In this document: in pieces, positions 35,838 through 45,711 of the stretch
Layout: every line of letters starts with the position of its first letter
Position numbering within the stretch: the first letter of the stretch is position 1
Origin: CADCTM01 sp049671305
GTDB lineage: Bacteria > Cyanobacteriota > Cyanobacteriia > Cyanobacteriales > Coleofasciculaceae
DNA: 64,000 nt
Assembly: GCA_049671305.1 (NCBI GenBank)
Contig: JBATUR010000105.1
Coordinates: 62,001-126,000 of the forward strand
Direction of reading: 5' to 3'
Made by a program: the position numbers and the translations under genes
Notes under the pieces: model-generated
Told to the model about the DNA's origin: nothing
What the model saw: only the letters and a program-made list of their open reading frames with translations
Databases searched by the model: none

Positions 35838-36452
35838 CTAAGAATTAACCTCAACAGTGCGACTGTTATAAAGACTCATAGCCTTTTCCACTCCATGTTT
35901 GAGACTATATTGCACAGCATCAACAACAAGTTGTAGCACCTCAGACATTAAGAGAGTTTCTTGGGGCGTAAACTTGCCCAAAACGTGGGAAATGCTGTCC
36001 TTCTGCCCATCAGATCTACCAATGCCAATTCGCAAGCGCGGGAAATCTGGCGTACCCAAATGAGCGATCGCACTTTTCATACCATTATGCCCACCTGCCG
36101 AACCCGAAAGGCGTAAGCGCAACCGTCCCAAAGGCAAATCCATTTCATCATAAATAACCAGCACCGACTCAGGCGGCAACTTATACCAATCCGTCGCCGC
36201 CCGAATTGCCTGCCCAGAGCGATTCATATAAGTCAGAGGCTTAAGTAAACGCACCCTTCCAGTAGAACTAGCCGACTCGCCAGACAACGCCTGGAAGCGG
36301 CGATTTTCGCTGAGGGAAATTTGCCACTGAGCTGCTATTGCATCAATTGCTGCAAAGCCAATATTATGCCGCGTTTTATCGTATTTAGGTTCAGGATTCC
36401 CCAAACCCACAATAAGCTGGGGAATAACCATCGGTCGTGTAGTCTCTGTCAT
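35838..36452 (-). CDS. pth: Peptidyl-tRNA hydrolase
   Basis: A 204-residue enzyme that releases peptides from peptidyl-tRNA. Family motifs include LIVGLGNPEPKYDKTRHNIGF (catalytic His in the RHN motif), LLKPLTYMNRSGQA, VIYDEMDLPLGRLRLR and SAGGHNGMKS. The length is usual. The start is the ATG at 36452. Confidence 0.96.
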   Translation of the reverse strand: MTETTRPMVIPQLIVGLGNPEPKYDKTRHNIGFAAIDAIAAQWQISLSENRRFQALSGESASSTGRVRLLKPLTYMNRSGQAIRAATDWYKLPPESVLVIYDEMDLPLGRLRLRLSGSAGGHNGMKSAIAHLGTPDFPRLRIGIGRSDGQKDSISHVLGKFTPQETLLMSEVLQLVVDAVQYSLKHGVEKAMSLYNSRTVEVNS

Positions 36453-36556
36453 ATAGATTAATCATCTTGATTGGGGCTGAGGCGGCACTCAGCCGACGGG
36501 GATAGAGGAATCTAAACATGGCTGCCCAATTACTTCCTAATCCCCTCCACCCTCAT

Positions 36557-36781
36557 TTAAGCCGGATATTGGAACAAAGATTCCAGATAGACACGAGCAC
36601 AGGCACGATAGCTCTGAGATGCTTCTGGTGTCTTACCATTTCCATTTTGAAGCAAAAACAAAGACAGCGCCGCTGCAAATACTCGGTCTTGATCCCAAGT
36701 CGGGTGGGTTTCCAGGTAGCTTTTTAAAGAATCATGCAAATCTTCTGGGATTTCTGCCAGGATACTTACCGTTGCGTTCAT
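36557..36781 (-). CDS. DUF2811 protein
   Basis: A 74-residue small protein starting MNATVSILAEIPEDLHDSL, then YLETHPTWDQDRVFAAALSLF. This is the DUF2811 family, common in cyanobacteria, with a possible ribbon-helix-helix-like helical core. GAGGTAACT lies before the ATG at 36781; an upstream in-frame start adds 17 atypical residues. Function unknown. Confidence 0.75.
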   Translation of the reverse strand: MNATVSILAEIPEDLHDSLKSYLETHPTWDQDRVFAAALSLFLLQNGNGKTPEASQSYRACARVYLESLFQYPA

Positions 36782-37333
36782 AGTTACCTCTAGTTTCATG
36801 GCGTATTGGACAAAACAACCTGCTTTCAGCATTTTTTGCTGAAAAACAACTTGAAAATGAAAAGCTGGCGCATCACTGGACGCCGTGGCTTTTCAAGGAA
36901 TCAATATTTTTAATGGCTGGTCGCACTATTGTCGGCTGAGAGGGGGTGTTGTTGTCAATGCTGCGAAATATTACAAGCTGGCTCAAACCCAAACAACCTC
37001 TACGCAATAATCAGCCTTTGAGGGCATTTTTTGTTACACAACTTCACAGAAACTCAGTCTGAGTCAGCGGCGACTTCAGCAGTTTAGAAAATCTTCTTAA
37101 AGCGGCAAGAGCTGATCCCACCGTTACTGCCTGTGGAAAACTTGGATAAAACTGGGGAAAAGCTTCTAGGCTTGTGTGGAAACATTGGGGAATGCTTGGG
37201 GGAAAACTAGGGAGAAAGATAAGAATTGCAAACAGCTTAACAAGAGTGAGCAGAAAAAGGCTGTATTCCAGACGGAGACAGGGAATTGAGGGAAAAAATG
37301 AAAAGAGTCAGCCCGACTGAGATCTGAACAGGC
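36782..37333. other. Intergenic region without a recognised gene
   Basis: About 550 bp. Short broken frames only; no repeat or RNA gene was recognised. Confidence 0.3.
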
Positions 37334-37371
37334 AAAAAAAAACGCCGCTCAAATACTTAATTTGAGTCGGC
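37334..37371 (-). terminator. Strong intrinsic terminator after the GAF/HD-GYP gene
   Basis: On the minus strand GCCGACTCAAAT and ATTTGAGCGGC pair with one bulge around a 5-nt loop, then GTTTTTTTTT. It lies about 27 bp after the stop. Confidence 0.85.
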
Positions 37372-37398
37372 ACGGATTAATATTGCGGGTTTTGCTCA

Positions 37399-39087
37399 TT
37401 AAGCGACAGAATGAGTGTCAGTAATCAAGCTATGACCCAAAACAGTAAACACCTGGCGTTGCTCAAATAACTCAACCAAGTCACTGTTAATTTTATTTTT
37501 GGAAGCTTCTTGTCGCAAAATTCTCAGCGCCGTATCTACAGGTAAACGACGCTTGTAAGGGCGATCGCTTGCTGTCAGCGCATCATAAATATCCACAATT
37601 GCCAACATCTGCGCCTGGAGGGGGATTTGCTCCTGCTTTAAACCTTGGGGATAACCACTACCATCCAGCTTTTCATGATGTCCGTAAGCAATTGCCGGGA
37701 CGCCTTTGAGATGCTTTGTCCAAGGAATGCGCTCTAAAAAGTGGTAAGTATGAGTAACATGGTATTCAATTTTGGAGCGTTCACTGCCAGTTAAATTGCC
37801 TCTAGGTATTAATAACTGAGCCATTTCTGCCTCAGAAATCAGCGGTTTGGTTACCCCATCTGTATCTCGGTAAGTATACTGACTCAAGACAGATAACTGA
37901 GCCGAAGTTTCTTCCGAAAAAGCATGAAAATCTCTGGTGAGGATGACATCTGGCTCATTTAGTTCTTGTAACAATTCCCAGTAATATTTGAGAGTTTCGA
38001 TAGTTTGAGCTAGTTGCTTATCAAATTTTTCCAAACTTCGGCAGTGAGAACAAGCAGATCCTTCCTCATGTTGGTGGCTAGGATGTTCTAATAAGTAGCG
38101 AAACTTATTTTGAGCACATTCCATTTCTAGAGTACGCTCCGCCAGGGCAAAGCGATGACGAATCATTTCAAATTGATCGGGGAAAAGTTTTTTGCGTTTA
38201 CCTAAAAGTGCTTCGGGAACTCCCACTTTGCCAAAGTCATGTAATAAAGCCGCATAACGTACTTCTTGAATTTGACGAGCGCTAAAGTAGATCAAACGCA
38301 TTGGACCAGAGGCGATCGCATTTGCCTCTTCAGTCAGCCTCACCGCCAAGTCAGCGACTCTTTCTGAGTGACCAGAAGTTGTCGGATCTCGTGCTTCAAT
38401 AATTTGCACAGAAGCTCTGACAAAGCCTTCAAAGAGATTTTCAATACTTTGTTGCAGATGATTTCGCTCAATCGAAATTGCCGCTTGGGAGGCAAGACTC
38501 CGCAAAACACGTTCTTCCCACTCAGTATAAGGTTGAGTTAATTTTTGAGCATTTTCCTTAGTGAAAACCACATCAGCTTGCAGCTTGCGGTTAATCAGTT
38601 GCAAGACGCCAATTACTTCACCGTCTTGATCTTGCATTGGCAGCACCAGCACCGAACAAGTGCGGTAAGGCATGGAAGTGTCAAAACTGCGATCGAGCTC
38701 GTAAGGGACATCTTCCGGCAAATTGTAGGCATCTGGTAAGTTTAAACTTTCGTTCGTCAATGCCACATAACCAGCCAGACTTTTTTGGGTCAGAGGTACA
38801 GCAAATTCTTGGAAAGTATGGCTAGGAATCGAATCATTTTGTGCTACCTTAAACAGCAATTTTGATTCTGACTCACTGCGGTCAATTAAATAAACGCTGC
38901 CAGCATCACTACAAGTAATTTCTCTACTTTTGGATAAAATTAGATGCAGTAATTCACTTAAATCATTACTGCTGGAAAGTGCTGTGCCAATTGCCAAAAG
39001 CTTTTCAATCAGGTCAACCTTTTCAGCAGAAGCTTCTAGAAGCTCTTGGTCATCTTGGTTGACAATTGAGGATAGGGAGACTGTCAT
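37399..39087 (-). CDS. GAF and HD-GYP domain protein (putative cyclic di-GMP phosphodiesterase)
   Basis: A 562-residue soluble signalling protein. A GAF domain covers about residues 25-210 (SDAGSVYLID, VLVLPMQDQDGEVIGVLQLIN). The HD domain has SGHSERVADLA and LLHDFGKVGVPE. The GYP part has GHHEKLDGSGYPQGL and DIYDALTASDRPYKRRL. Between the HD and GYP parts is a roughly 100-residue insertion with a Cys/His cluster (HPSHQHEEGSACSHC), which might bind a metal. HD-GYP proteins typically break down cyclic di-GMP. All catalytic residues expected seem present. Confidence 0.85.
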   Translation of the reverse strand: MTVSLSSIVNQDDQELLEASAEKVDLIEKLLAIGTALSSSNDLSELLHLILSKSREITCSDAGSVYLIDRSESESKLLFKVAQNDSIPSHTFQEFAVPLTQKSLAGYVALTNESLNLPDAYNLPEDVPYELDRSFDTSMPYRTCSVLVLPMQDQDGEVIGVLQLINRKLQADVVFTKENAQKLTQPYTEWEERVLRSLASQAAISIERNHLQQSIENLFEGFVRASVQIIEARDPTTSGHSERVADLAVRLTEEANAIASGPMRLIYFSARQIQEVRYAALLHDFGKVGVPEALLGKRKKLFPDQFEMIRHRFALAERTLEMECAQNKFRYLLEHPSHQHEEGSACSHCRSLEKFDKQLAQTIETLKYYWELLQELNEPDVILTRDFHAFSEETSAQLSVLSQYTYRDTDGVTKPLISEAEMAQLLIPRGNLTGSERSKIEYHVTHTYHFLERIPWTKHLKGVPAIAYGHHEKLDGSGYPQGLKQEQIPLQAQMLAIVDIYDALTASDRPYKRRLPVDTALRILRQEASKNKINSDLVELFEQRQVFTVLGHSLITDTHSVA

Positions 39088-39586
39088 GAGTGTTTAGATA
39101 GGTAAATCTTCTGTTATGTGGGCTCACCGTCGATCAAAAGTCTGAAATGACTTGATGCAAGTGAGCGTTGGGTTGATTCCTTGAAGTTGAGTTAAGGCAT
39201 TTTGACCAACTTGATGTAGATTCACCCAAATTATAAAAGTTATCGCCTATTTCTCTATTATTTATTATGTAGCTTTAGAGTCATTTTTGTACCAAAAAGT
39301 TGATGAATACTTGATGAAGTTAAGCTAAGTTGACGATATTTGTTGGCGGCTGCTGGTAGATGTTTTTTTAGTTATTTGGAGGAAATATGGACAAATTTAT
39401 TGGTTAATCACACTTATCATTGTTCTGACAAAATTTCAGCTCTGATTTTGGGCAAGGTTACCGCTTGATTCTAGAAATGCGGCACAAAATTAATCTTCTC
39501 TGTTTTGGGGTATGATTCCGGAAATCAGCGCGAAATCATGCAGTAGCCATCTTGCTGTGTTATCTAACCTCCACAAGCAACATCAA
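39088..39586. other. Intergenic region without a recognised gene
   Basis: About 500 bp, AT-rich, with no coding frame longer than 40 codons and no recognised RNA or repeat. It holds the promoter of the HD-GYP gene. Confidence 0.3.
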
Positions 39587-39928
39587 TTAGGCTGATGGAG
39601 TTTTGGGATTTTTTATTTGTTGAACTAAAACAACTACCGAGACTAAAACTAAACCAAGGGCAATTACCCCAAATACAGTAGTGGCAAGGGTACTCATGCC
39701 GACAACTAAAGTACGCACAGCAACCGAAATTCTGATCGCTGTGGGGTTAGTAGAAGCAAGTGGTTTGTTGGCAAAAGTTTGGGCAATAGAGGAAGTCAGG
39801 AAATAAAGAGCGATCGCAATTCCTCCCGAAATCGCCACGCCACTAATGCTGTTAAATAAACTTGGCAGCGCCTCTTGTTTTTTAGTTGGCTGGGAATTTT
39901 GATCGGGTAGGGGATTAGGGGTAGTCAT
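39587..39928 (-). CDS. DUF3082 membrane protein
   Basis: A 113-residue protein with a polar N-terminus and two hydrophobic spans (about 28-50 and 74-104, the latter VLVSVVVLVQQI). The segment SISGVAISGGIAIALYFLT identifies the cyanobacterial DUF3082 family. Probably thylakoid or plasma membrane; function unknown. Confidence 0.75.
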   Translation of the reverse strand: MTTPNPLPDQNSQPTKKQEALPSLFNSISGVAISGGIAIALYFLTSSIAQTFANKPLASTNPTAIRISVAVRTLVVGMSTLATTVFGVIALGLVLVSVVVLVQQIKNPKTPSA

Positions 39929-40045
39929 AAATCTAAAATTAGGATGATTTATCTACTGTGATAAATATTTTACAACTCTGCTGAAGTACTGATGTCTGAA
40001 TTTGAATATTAAGGCGTTGCTGAATCTAGGTATGATTGGCAGCAT

Positions 40046-40108
40046 ATCCCCGACTTCTAAAATCTAATTTATCCATAGCATCATGATTTCAACGAAGAAG
40101 TCGGGGAT
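40046..40108. repeat. TCCCCGACTT palindromic repeat, copy 1
   Basis: ATCCCCGACTTCT (40046-40058) is inverted at 40096-40108 (AGAAGTCGGGGAT), giving 13 perfectly paired bases with a 37-nt AT-rich centre. It lies in the gap between DUF3082 and ispE. Other copies are at 51009, 62984 and 63053. Confidence 0.8.
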
Positions 40109-40240
40109 TTAGTTGGACTTTTCATACTTTCAATCAGCAACGTCGAATTTGAATATTAAGGCAGATTTACAAGGTCAGCAAGCTTTAGCCCAAGTAAATT
40201 GCTGAATAAACAAAAGCTTTGCAAAATAAATTAGCGAATT

Positions 40241-41200
40241 TTATTTAACAGCAGATACAACTTGGATGCCGTGACTGCAAAACTTTGTAATCCAAAAATC
40301 GACATCTGGATCAGGAATCATTGCCCTAACTTGTTGTTCCATTTTCTTAGCCTGAGCTTCTGAGGTCGCCAGGGCGAAGACAGTTGGACCCGACCCAGAC
40401 ATCATAGTTCCCAAGGCGCCACAGCTCTCGAAAGCCTCTCTGAGTTGCGATACAGGGGGCGTTGTGGGCAGGACGACTTTTTCTAAATCATTGTGTAGCA
40501 GTTGACCAATTTGGGCGGGCTTTTTCTGTAAAATTGCCTGTACCATTGGACCTGAATGCACTCGTTCAGCACGAGATTGCAGGCTAGCGCTATCTTGCAG
40601 ATAAGAGTAACCAAACTCGGCACGATAAGCCTGGTATGCCCAGGGTGTGGAAATCATTAAGTTGCGGTCTTTTGCCAAAACCACATACATAGAATCCAGG
40701 CTAGGTAAAGATGATAGCTGTTCGCCGCGTCCTGTGGCTAGGGCTGTACCGCCAGCTAAACAAAAGGGCACATCAGATCCTAGTTTTGCCGCTAATTCTT
40801 GTAATTCTGGCTGGGTAAGTCCTAATTGCCAAAGCAAATCAATTCCGACCAAAACTGCCGCCGCATCAGTTGAACCGCCGGCTAGTCCTGCAGCTACGGG
40901 AATCTGCTTTTTCAGGGAAATTTCTAGCCCTCCAAAGCGTGCATAAACATCAGGAAACTGTGCTGCCATCAATTCTACGGCGCGATAAGCGAGGTTGCTT
41001 TTGTTTTGAGGGACTTGGGGATGGTCGCAATGAAGGCGAATTTCTTCGGTGCCGTTGAGACGTAGCTCAATTTGGTCGGCAAGTTCGATGCTTTGCAGAA
41101 TCATCACGAGTTCGTGATAGCCTTTGTTGGTGGCTGAATCGCCTAAAATTTCTAGATAGAGGTTGATTTTAGCGGGGGCAGTTAGGGAGTAGGAGTGCAT
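40241..41200 (-). CDS. ispE: 4-diphosphocytidyl-2-C-methyl-D-erythritol kinase
   Basis: A 319-residue GHMP kinase of the MEP isoprenoid pathway. The N-terminal motif is LTAPAKINLYLEI. The ATP-binding loop is PVAAGLAGGSTDAAA. The C-terminal motif GALGTMMSGSGPTVFAL is complete. The start overlaps the end of rsmA by 19 bp, so the two are translationally coupled. Confidence 0.96.
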   Translation of the reverse strand: MHSYSLTAPAKINLYLEILGDSATNKGYHELVMILQSIELADQIELRLNGTEEIRLHCDHPQVPQNKSNLAYRAVELMAAQFPDVYARFGGLEISLKKQIPVAAGLAGGSTDAAAVLVGIDLLWQLGLTQPELQELAAKLGSDVPFCLAGGTALATGRGEQLSSLPSLDSMYVVLAKDRNLMISTPWAYQAYRAEFGYSYLQDSASLQSRAERVHSGPMVQAILQKKPAQIGQLLHNDLEKVVLPTTPPVSQLREAFESCGALGTMMSGSGPTVFALATSEAQAKKMEQQVRAMIPDPDVDFWITKFCSHGIQVVSAVK

Positions 41201-42021
41201 GGTTCAAGGTCAGAGAGGATGTTACTTAAGGCTACCCACTGTTGTACGCTGAGGTCTTCGGCGCGAGATTGGGGGTTTACTTTTAATTGTTCCAGCAACA
41301 GGCACAAGCGATCGCTTTCTACTAACGATTTCAAGTTATTTTTCAACATTTTGCGTTTGGCAGAAAAGCCGACTTTGACTATTGTTTCTAAATTTTTAGG
41401 ATCACTTGCCAGGGTTTCTAGTAGTCGGGGACGCAAGCAGACAACGGCAGAATCTACATTTGGTGGTGGTGAAAAGGATTTGGCTGGCACATCACAAATA
41501 AATTGGCATTCTGCTAAATATTGTACTCGTACTGTTAGGGCGCCAAAGTTTCTCGATCCTGGTTTAGCTGATAATCTGTGGGCAACTTCTTTTTGTACTA
41601 GTAGGACAATTAAATCAAAGGGGTTGGGATTAGGTTGAGAAATTGTGCCCAAGAGTTTCTCAATAATCGGTCCGGTGATATTATAGGGAATATTAGCAAC
41701 AACTTTTTTAGGATGTTGGAAGTTGGGAAAGGATTCTAGATTGGTTGTTAAGTCGAGGCTGAGGAAGTCGCCTTGTAGAAGCAAAAAGTTGTCAATTGAA
41801 CCCAGTTTTTTAGCTAAAAGTTCACATAAATCGTGATCAATTTCTACGGCAACTAAAGACTGAACTTGAGGTAATAATTGGCGGGTGAGGATACCTGTAC
41901 CAGGACCTATTTCCAAGAGACGATCTTGAGGTTGCAAGCAAGCAGTGGCAACGATTTTGTTGAGTGCCTTTTCACTACGCAGCCAATGTTGAGCAAATTG
42001 TTTACGGGCTTTTGGAGTCAC
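41182..42021 (-). CDS. rsmA: 16S rRNA (adenine1518-N6/adenine1519-N6) dimethyltransferase
   Basis: A 279-residue KsgA/RsmA enzyme that dimethylates two adenines near the 3' end of 16S rRNA. The start has KQFAQHWLRSEKALNKIV; the SAM motif is LLEIGPGTGILT; VANIPYNITGPI carries the NIPY catalytic motif. It is the first gene of an rsmA-ispE operon. Confidence 0.95.
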   Translation of the reverse strand: MTPKARKQFAQHWLRSEKALNKIVATACLQPQDRLLEIGPGTGILTRQLLPQVQSLVAVEIDHDLCELLAKKLGSIDNFLLLQGDFLSLDLTTNLESFPNFQHPKKVVANIPYNITGPIIEKLLGTISQPNPNPFDLIVLLVQKEVAHRLSAKPGSRNFGALTVRVQYLAECQFICDVPAKSFSPPPNVDSAVVCLRPRLLETLASDPKNLETIVKVGFSAKRKMLKNNLKSLVESDRLCLLLEQLKVNPQSRAEDLSVQQWVALSNILSDLEPCTPTP

Positions 42022-42110
42022 ATTTTTAGGTCAGCTTGCAGCTAAAAAATTTACAATTAAAGTAGGGGATAAAAGGTGGTGCTTTTTGAGTGTCGCACGC
42101 CTATTGCATT

Positions 42111-42371
42111 ATGACGAAAGAAAAAGACATCTACAATACTTACAACAATAAGGTATCGGAGGTTTTGACGGATCTCGACACTAGTCCACTTTCAACAAAA
42201 CAACTACGGCACAAGGTGGCTGAAGCGATCGCTGTCCTGGAATCTCAGGGTATCAGAGATTGGGAAATTCTGGAAGCTTGGAGCGATATTATGTGGAAAG
42301 CTGGCAACCGTGAGGCGACGAAGGCGCTAGAGAAGGCAGCACAGGAAGTGAAAAAGTGTGATCGATGGTGA
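42111..42371 (+). CDS. Small conserved cyanobacterial protein
   Basis: An 86-residue soluble protein, mainly helical. VAEAIAVLESQGIRDWEILEAW is its most distinctive segment. I choose the ATG at 42111 (MTKEKDIYNTY); a GTG at 42090 is in frame. No motif suggests a function. It lies divergent to rsmA. Confidence 0.6.
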   Translation: MTKEKDIYNTYNNKVSEVLTDLDTSPLSTKQLRHKVAEAIAVLESQGIRDWEILEAWSDIMWKAGNREATKALEKAAQEVKKCDRW

Positions 42372-42479
42372 GTTTAAATGAGATAGGGGGAATTGGTTAA
42401 TCTGCATTCAGCTATTTTCAATAATAAGCTGATTTGAGTTCTTGAAATTTGCTCACTTTTAATTCCTGAATTCAAAACT

Positions 42480-42842
42480 CTAGCAAGCCAAAGTCCTGGT
42501 AATATCAATAATAATCTTGCCGTCAAAATCAGGAATTGGGGCGGCACATTTGATTAGCTGTACTCGCACTTGTTGTACTTTATCAAGTTTGAGCAGGCTT
42601 TGGGCGATCGCTGAAGCTAATTTTTCCACTAAGGCAAATTTGGCAGTTTTGACTAACTCCTTGACCATAGCGATCGCCTGACGATAATCTAACGTATCAC
42701 TAATTTCGTCACTTTCGCCCGCCGCCGCCAAATCTATCCATAAAGTTAAATCTACCTCAAACCACTGCCCCAATACTTGTTCTTCTGCCAAATAGCCAAC
42801 ATAACCGTAGCAGCGAATCCCTGTTAATTGAATAATATCCAT
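42480..42842 (-). CDS. folB: Dihydroneopterin aldolase
   Basis: A 120-residue folate enzyme converting dihydroneopterin to hydroxymethyl-dihydropterin. Motifs include IQLTGIRCYGYVGYLAEEQ, then LDYRQAIAMVKE and FALVEKLASAIAQ, with the catalytic Glu/Lys positions in the usual places. The C-terminus has VQLIKCAAPIPDFDG. The start is the ATG at 42842. Confidence 0.93.
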   Translation of the reverse strand: MDIIQLTGIRCYGYVGYLAEEQVLGQWFEVDLTLWIDLAAAGESDEISDTLDYRQAIAMVKELVKTAKFALVEKLASAIAQSLLKLDKVQQVRVQLIKCAAPIPDFDGKIIIDITRTLAC

Positions 42843-43014
42843 GTCTTAGATCAAGCTTGCCAATCATCGCTCAACTATCTTCTGCACATTTTTGCATTTT
42901 TGTCAATAACTTTGCAGACAATTTTACCTATGCCAAAGGATAGAAAAGTTTATGAGTAAAAATTAACATTTAATAAGATAATGAATTTATAAGTAAGTAT
43001 ATATTCCTAGTGCC

Positions 43015-44709
43015 ATGATAGCTGATCACTTTCCCTGGCTTACCGCAATTCTCCTAATGCCACTCGTTGCTGCCTTTGCTATTCCATTCTTTCCAGATAA
43101 AGAAGGCAAGCGCGTCCGTTGGTATGCATTAGGAGTCGGTTTTGCCGACTTTGTATTAATGTGCTTCGTCTTTTTGAAGCATTATGACCCAAACAGCGCC
43201 ACGTTTCAACTCACAGAAAAATACACCTGGCTACCTGAGTTAGGTTTAAGCTGGGCAGTTTCGGTCGATGGTATTTCCATGCCGTTGGTGCTTCTGGCAG
43301 GACTTGTAACCACACTTTCCATCTTTGCCGCGTGGCAAGTAGACCAAAAACCACGTCTATTTTACTTCCTGATGCTGGTGCTGTATTCAGCCCAAGTTGG
43401 CGTATTCGTCGCTCAAGACTTGCTGCTACTATTCATTATGTGGGAAGTTGAACTAATTCCCGTCTACCTTCTCGTCTCAATTTGGGGCGGTCAGAAGCGT
43501 CAATATGCGGCAATGAAATTCTTATTATATACAGCCGCAGCCTCGATTTTTATCTTAGTAGCTGGCTTGGCAATGGCGCTTTACGGCGGTGGTGCAGTCA
43601 ACTTTGATATAGTCGAACTTGGTTTAAAAGATTATCCACTAAGTTTAGAACTATTACTTTACGCAGGATTATTAATTGCCTTTGGCGTCAAACTTGCAGT
43701 ATTTCCATTGCATACATGGCTACCAGATGCCCACGGTGAAGCCTCTTCCCCAGTATCAATGATTTTGGCAGGCGTGTTACTAAAGATGGGCGGATATGGA
43801 CTAATTCGTCTCAATTTAGGACTGCTTTCTGATGCTCATGTTTACTTTGCCCCAGTGCTAGCAATACTCGGTGTTGTTAACATTATCTACGGCGCATTTA
43901 ACTCTTTTGCTCAAACCAATATGAAGCGCCGACTTGCTTATTCATCGGTGTCACACATGGGTTTTGTCTTATTAGGAATTGCCTCCTTTACCGACTTGGG
44001 TATAAATGGCGCAATGTTGCAGATGATTTCTCATGGTTTGATTGCTTCAGTGTTATTCTTCCTAGCAGGTGTAACCTATGACCGCACTCATACGATGTCA
44101 ATGAAAGAAATGGGCAATATTGGTCAGGCAATGCCGAAAGTATTTGCTTTATTTACTATTAGCGCAATGGCATCATTAGCACTGCCGGGAATGAGTGGTT
44201 TTGCTAGTGAACTTTCGGTATTTATTGGTGTAACAACTGGTGATATTTATAGCTCAACTTTCCGCACAGTAACCGTATTTCTGGCATCGGTAGGCGTGAT
44301 TTTAACACCGATTTATCTGCTTTCAATGCTGCGAGAGGTGTTTTATAATCCTGGTGAAGTGGCAATGTGTGATATTGCGCCAACCTGCGACGTGAATAAT
44401 CTGGATGTGGCGACTCAAGGAGATCAAGAAGCGGTTTGTTTTGGTACTAATTGTGTTTTACCTAGTGAAGCAGTATTTAGTGATGCTAGACCACGGGAAG
44501 TCTTTATTGCAGCTTGCTTTTTGGTACTAATTATTGGCATCGGTATCTATCCAAAAATGGTCATGGGTATGTATGATGCGACGACTGTGGCGGTAAATGC
44601 TCAGGTGCGTCAAGCTTATACCAATATTGCCCAAAAGAATCCTGAAATTTATGCTCAAGGATTTTTGCCGCAAGTAGCAAAATCGGAAGTTTTGGGAATT
44701 GTGAAGTAG
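43015..44709 (+). CDS. ndhD: NAD(P)H-quinone oxidoreductase subunit 4 (NdhD)
   Basis: A 564-residue antiporter-like membrane subunit of the cyanobacterial NDH-1 complex, which takes part in respiration and cyclic electron flow around PSI. About 14 membrane spans are seen. Conserved segments include WEVELIPVYLLVSIWGG (with the functional Glu), FGVKLAVFPLHTWLPDAHGEA (Lys) and SSVSHMGFVLLGI. After YLLSMLREVFYN a soluble loop with four Cys (CDIAPTC and CFGTNC) leads into the last span. It is typical of the ndhD1/D2 group used in respiratory and cyclic flow rather than the CO2-uptake forms; that assignment is moderate. A terminator follows. Confidence 0.94.
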   Translation: MIADHFPWLTAILLMPLVAAFAIPFFPDKEGKRVRWYALGVGFADFVLMCFVFLKHYDPNSATFQLTEKYTWLPELGLSWAVSVDGISMPLVLLAGLVTTLSIFAAWQVDQKPRLFYFLMLVLYSAQVGVFVAQDLLLLFIMWEVELIPVYLLVSIWGGQKRQYAAMKFLLYTAAASIFILVAGLAMALYGGGAVNFDIVELGLKDYPLSLELLLYAGLLIAFGVKLAVFPLHTWLPDAHGEASSPVSMILAGVLLKMGGYGLIRLNLGLLSDAHVYFAPVLAILGVVNIIYGAFNSFAQTNMKRRLAYSSVSHMGFVLLGIASFTDLGINGAMLQMISHGLIASVLFFLAGVTYDRTHTMSMKEMGNIGQAMPKVFALFTISAMASLALPGMSGFASELSVFIGVTTGDIYSSTFRTVTVFLASVGVILTPIYLLSMLREVFYNPGEVAMCDIAPTCDVNNLDVATQGDQEAVCFGTNCVLPSEAVFSDARPREVFIAACFLVLIIGIGIYPKMVMGMYDATTVAVNAQVRQAYTNIAQKNPEIYAQGFLPQVAKSEVLGIVK

Positions 44710-44731
44710 GTTATTTACTTAGGAAAAATAA

Positions 44732-44762
44732 GCGATAGCCTTTAGGGGTTATCGTTTTTTTT
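44732..44762 (+). terminator. Intrinsic terminator after ndhD
   Basis: GCGATAGCC and GGTTATCG pair around a short loop and are followed by eight T. It is 23 bp after the ndhD stop. Confidence 0.8.
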
Positions 44763-44845
44763 ATTGCTAGTTTAGGTATGATGATGGTGAGAAAAATTAA
44801 ATAGAAGACCAACGCCATATATTTCGCTAACATAAGGTTTTTAAG

Positions 44846-45667
44846 ATGAAGCCACATGAGCAAGGTGTTTTCAACCAAATCGGTAAAACGTTAGCTAGCC
44901 CATTAAGTCAGCTATTTGTCAATGCCGCGACTGAAGATTTGGCAAGTTTATTAGAAGCCTATTGGTGTATTTTGCTTGGTAAAGGCGCTGGTTCAGGTTG
45001 GGCGCTTGAGGCAGAAACTAACGCCGCTAAATCTGTAATTAAAAGCTCTCATCCTATCTTATTTGATGTCGGCGCAAATAATGGTGAATGGTCATTACTT
45101 TTTCATAAAATTTTTCCGGAAGCACAGATTTTCTTGTTTGAACCTCAACCAAGTTGTCAGCAAATAATTACGGATAAAAATATCCCAAATTCACAACTTA
45201 TTCCTAAAGCTGTAAGTTCTCAAAGCAATGTGGTACAACTTTATACAGCCGCAGAAAATTCTGAGATAGCTTCCTTACACCCCAGACAAGATAGTTATTT
45301 TCAGCAAAATGTTTTCACCCCCCTTGAGGTGGAAACAATTACCTTAGATAGCGTAATTGAAAATTATGGTTTAGCTTGTGTTGATTTTTTAAAAATGGAT
45401 ATTGAAGGACATGAACTAGATGCCCTCAAGGGTGCAACCAAAAGCTTGGAAGCAAAAAAGATCAAAGCCTTGTCTTTTGAGTTTGGTTCAGGCAATATTA
45501 ACTCTCGAACTTTCTTTCGTGACTTTTGGGATTTGCTACATCCTCTCAAGTATCGCATTTACAGAATTTTACCTTCGTCACGCCTGATGCCAATTAAAGA
45601 ATACTACGAAGATTGTGAGTATTTTCGGGGCGTCTCTAACTACATTGCTGTGCTAGATCTGTATTAA
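44846..45667 (+). CDS. FkbM-family methyltransferase
   Basis: A 273-residue SAM-dependent O-methyltransferase of the FkbM family. The SAM motif is FDVGANNGEWSLLFHK. Then come IFLFEPQPSCQQ and VDFLKMDIEGHELDALKG, which is the diagnostic FkbM motif. Members methylate sugars or lipids of surface glycans. No glycan genes lie nearby. Confidence 0.88.
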   Translation: MKPHEQGVFNQIGKTLASPLSQLFVNAATEDLASLLEAYWCILLGKGAGSGWALEAETNAAKSVIKSSHPILFDVGANNGEWSLLFHKIFPEAQIFLFEPQPSCQQIITDKNIPNSQLIPKAVSSQSNVVQLYTAAENSEIASLHPRQDSYFQQNVFTPLEVETITLDSVIENYGLACVDFLKMDIEGHELDALKGATKSLEAKKIKALSFEFGSGNINSRTFFRDFWDLLHPLKYRIYRILPSSRLMPIKEYYEDCEYFRGVSNYIAVLDLY

Positions 45668-45711
45668 AGCTAGCTTTATTATCGCTCAGGTAAAATTAGT
45701 AGGGAGGTTAC

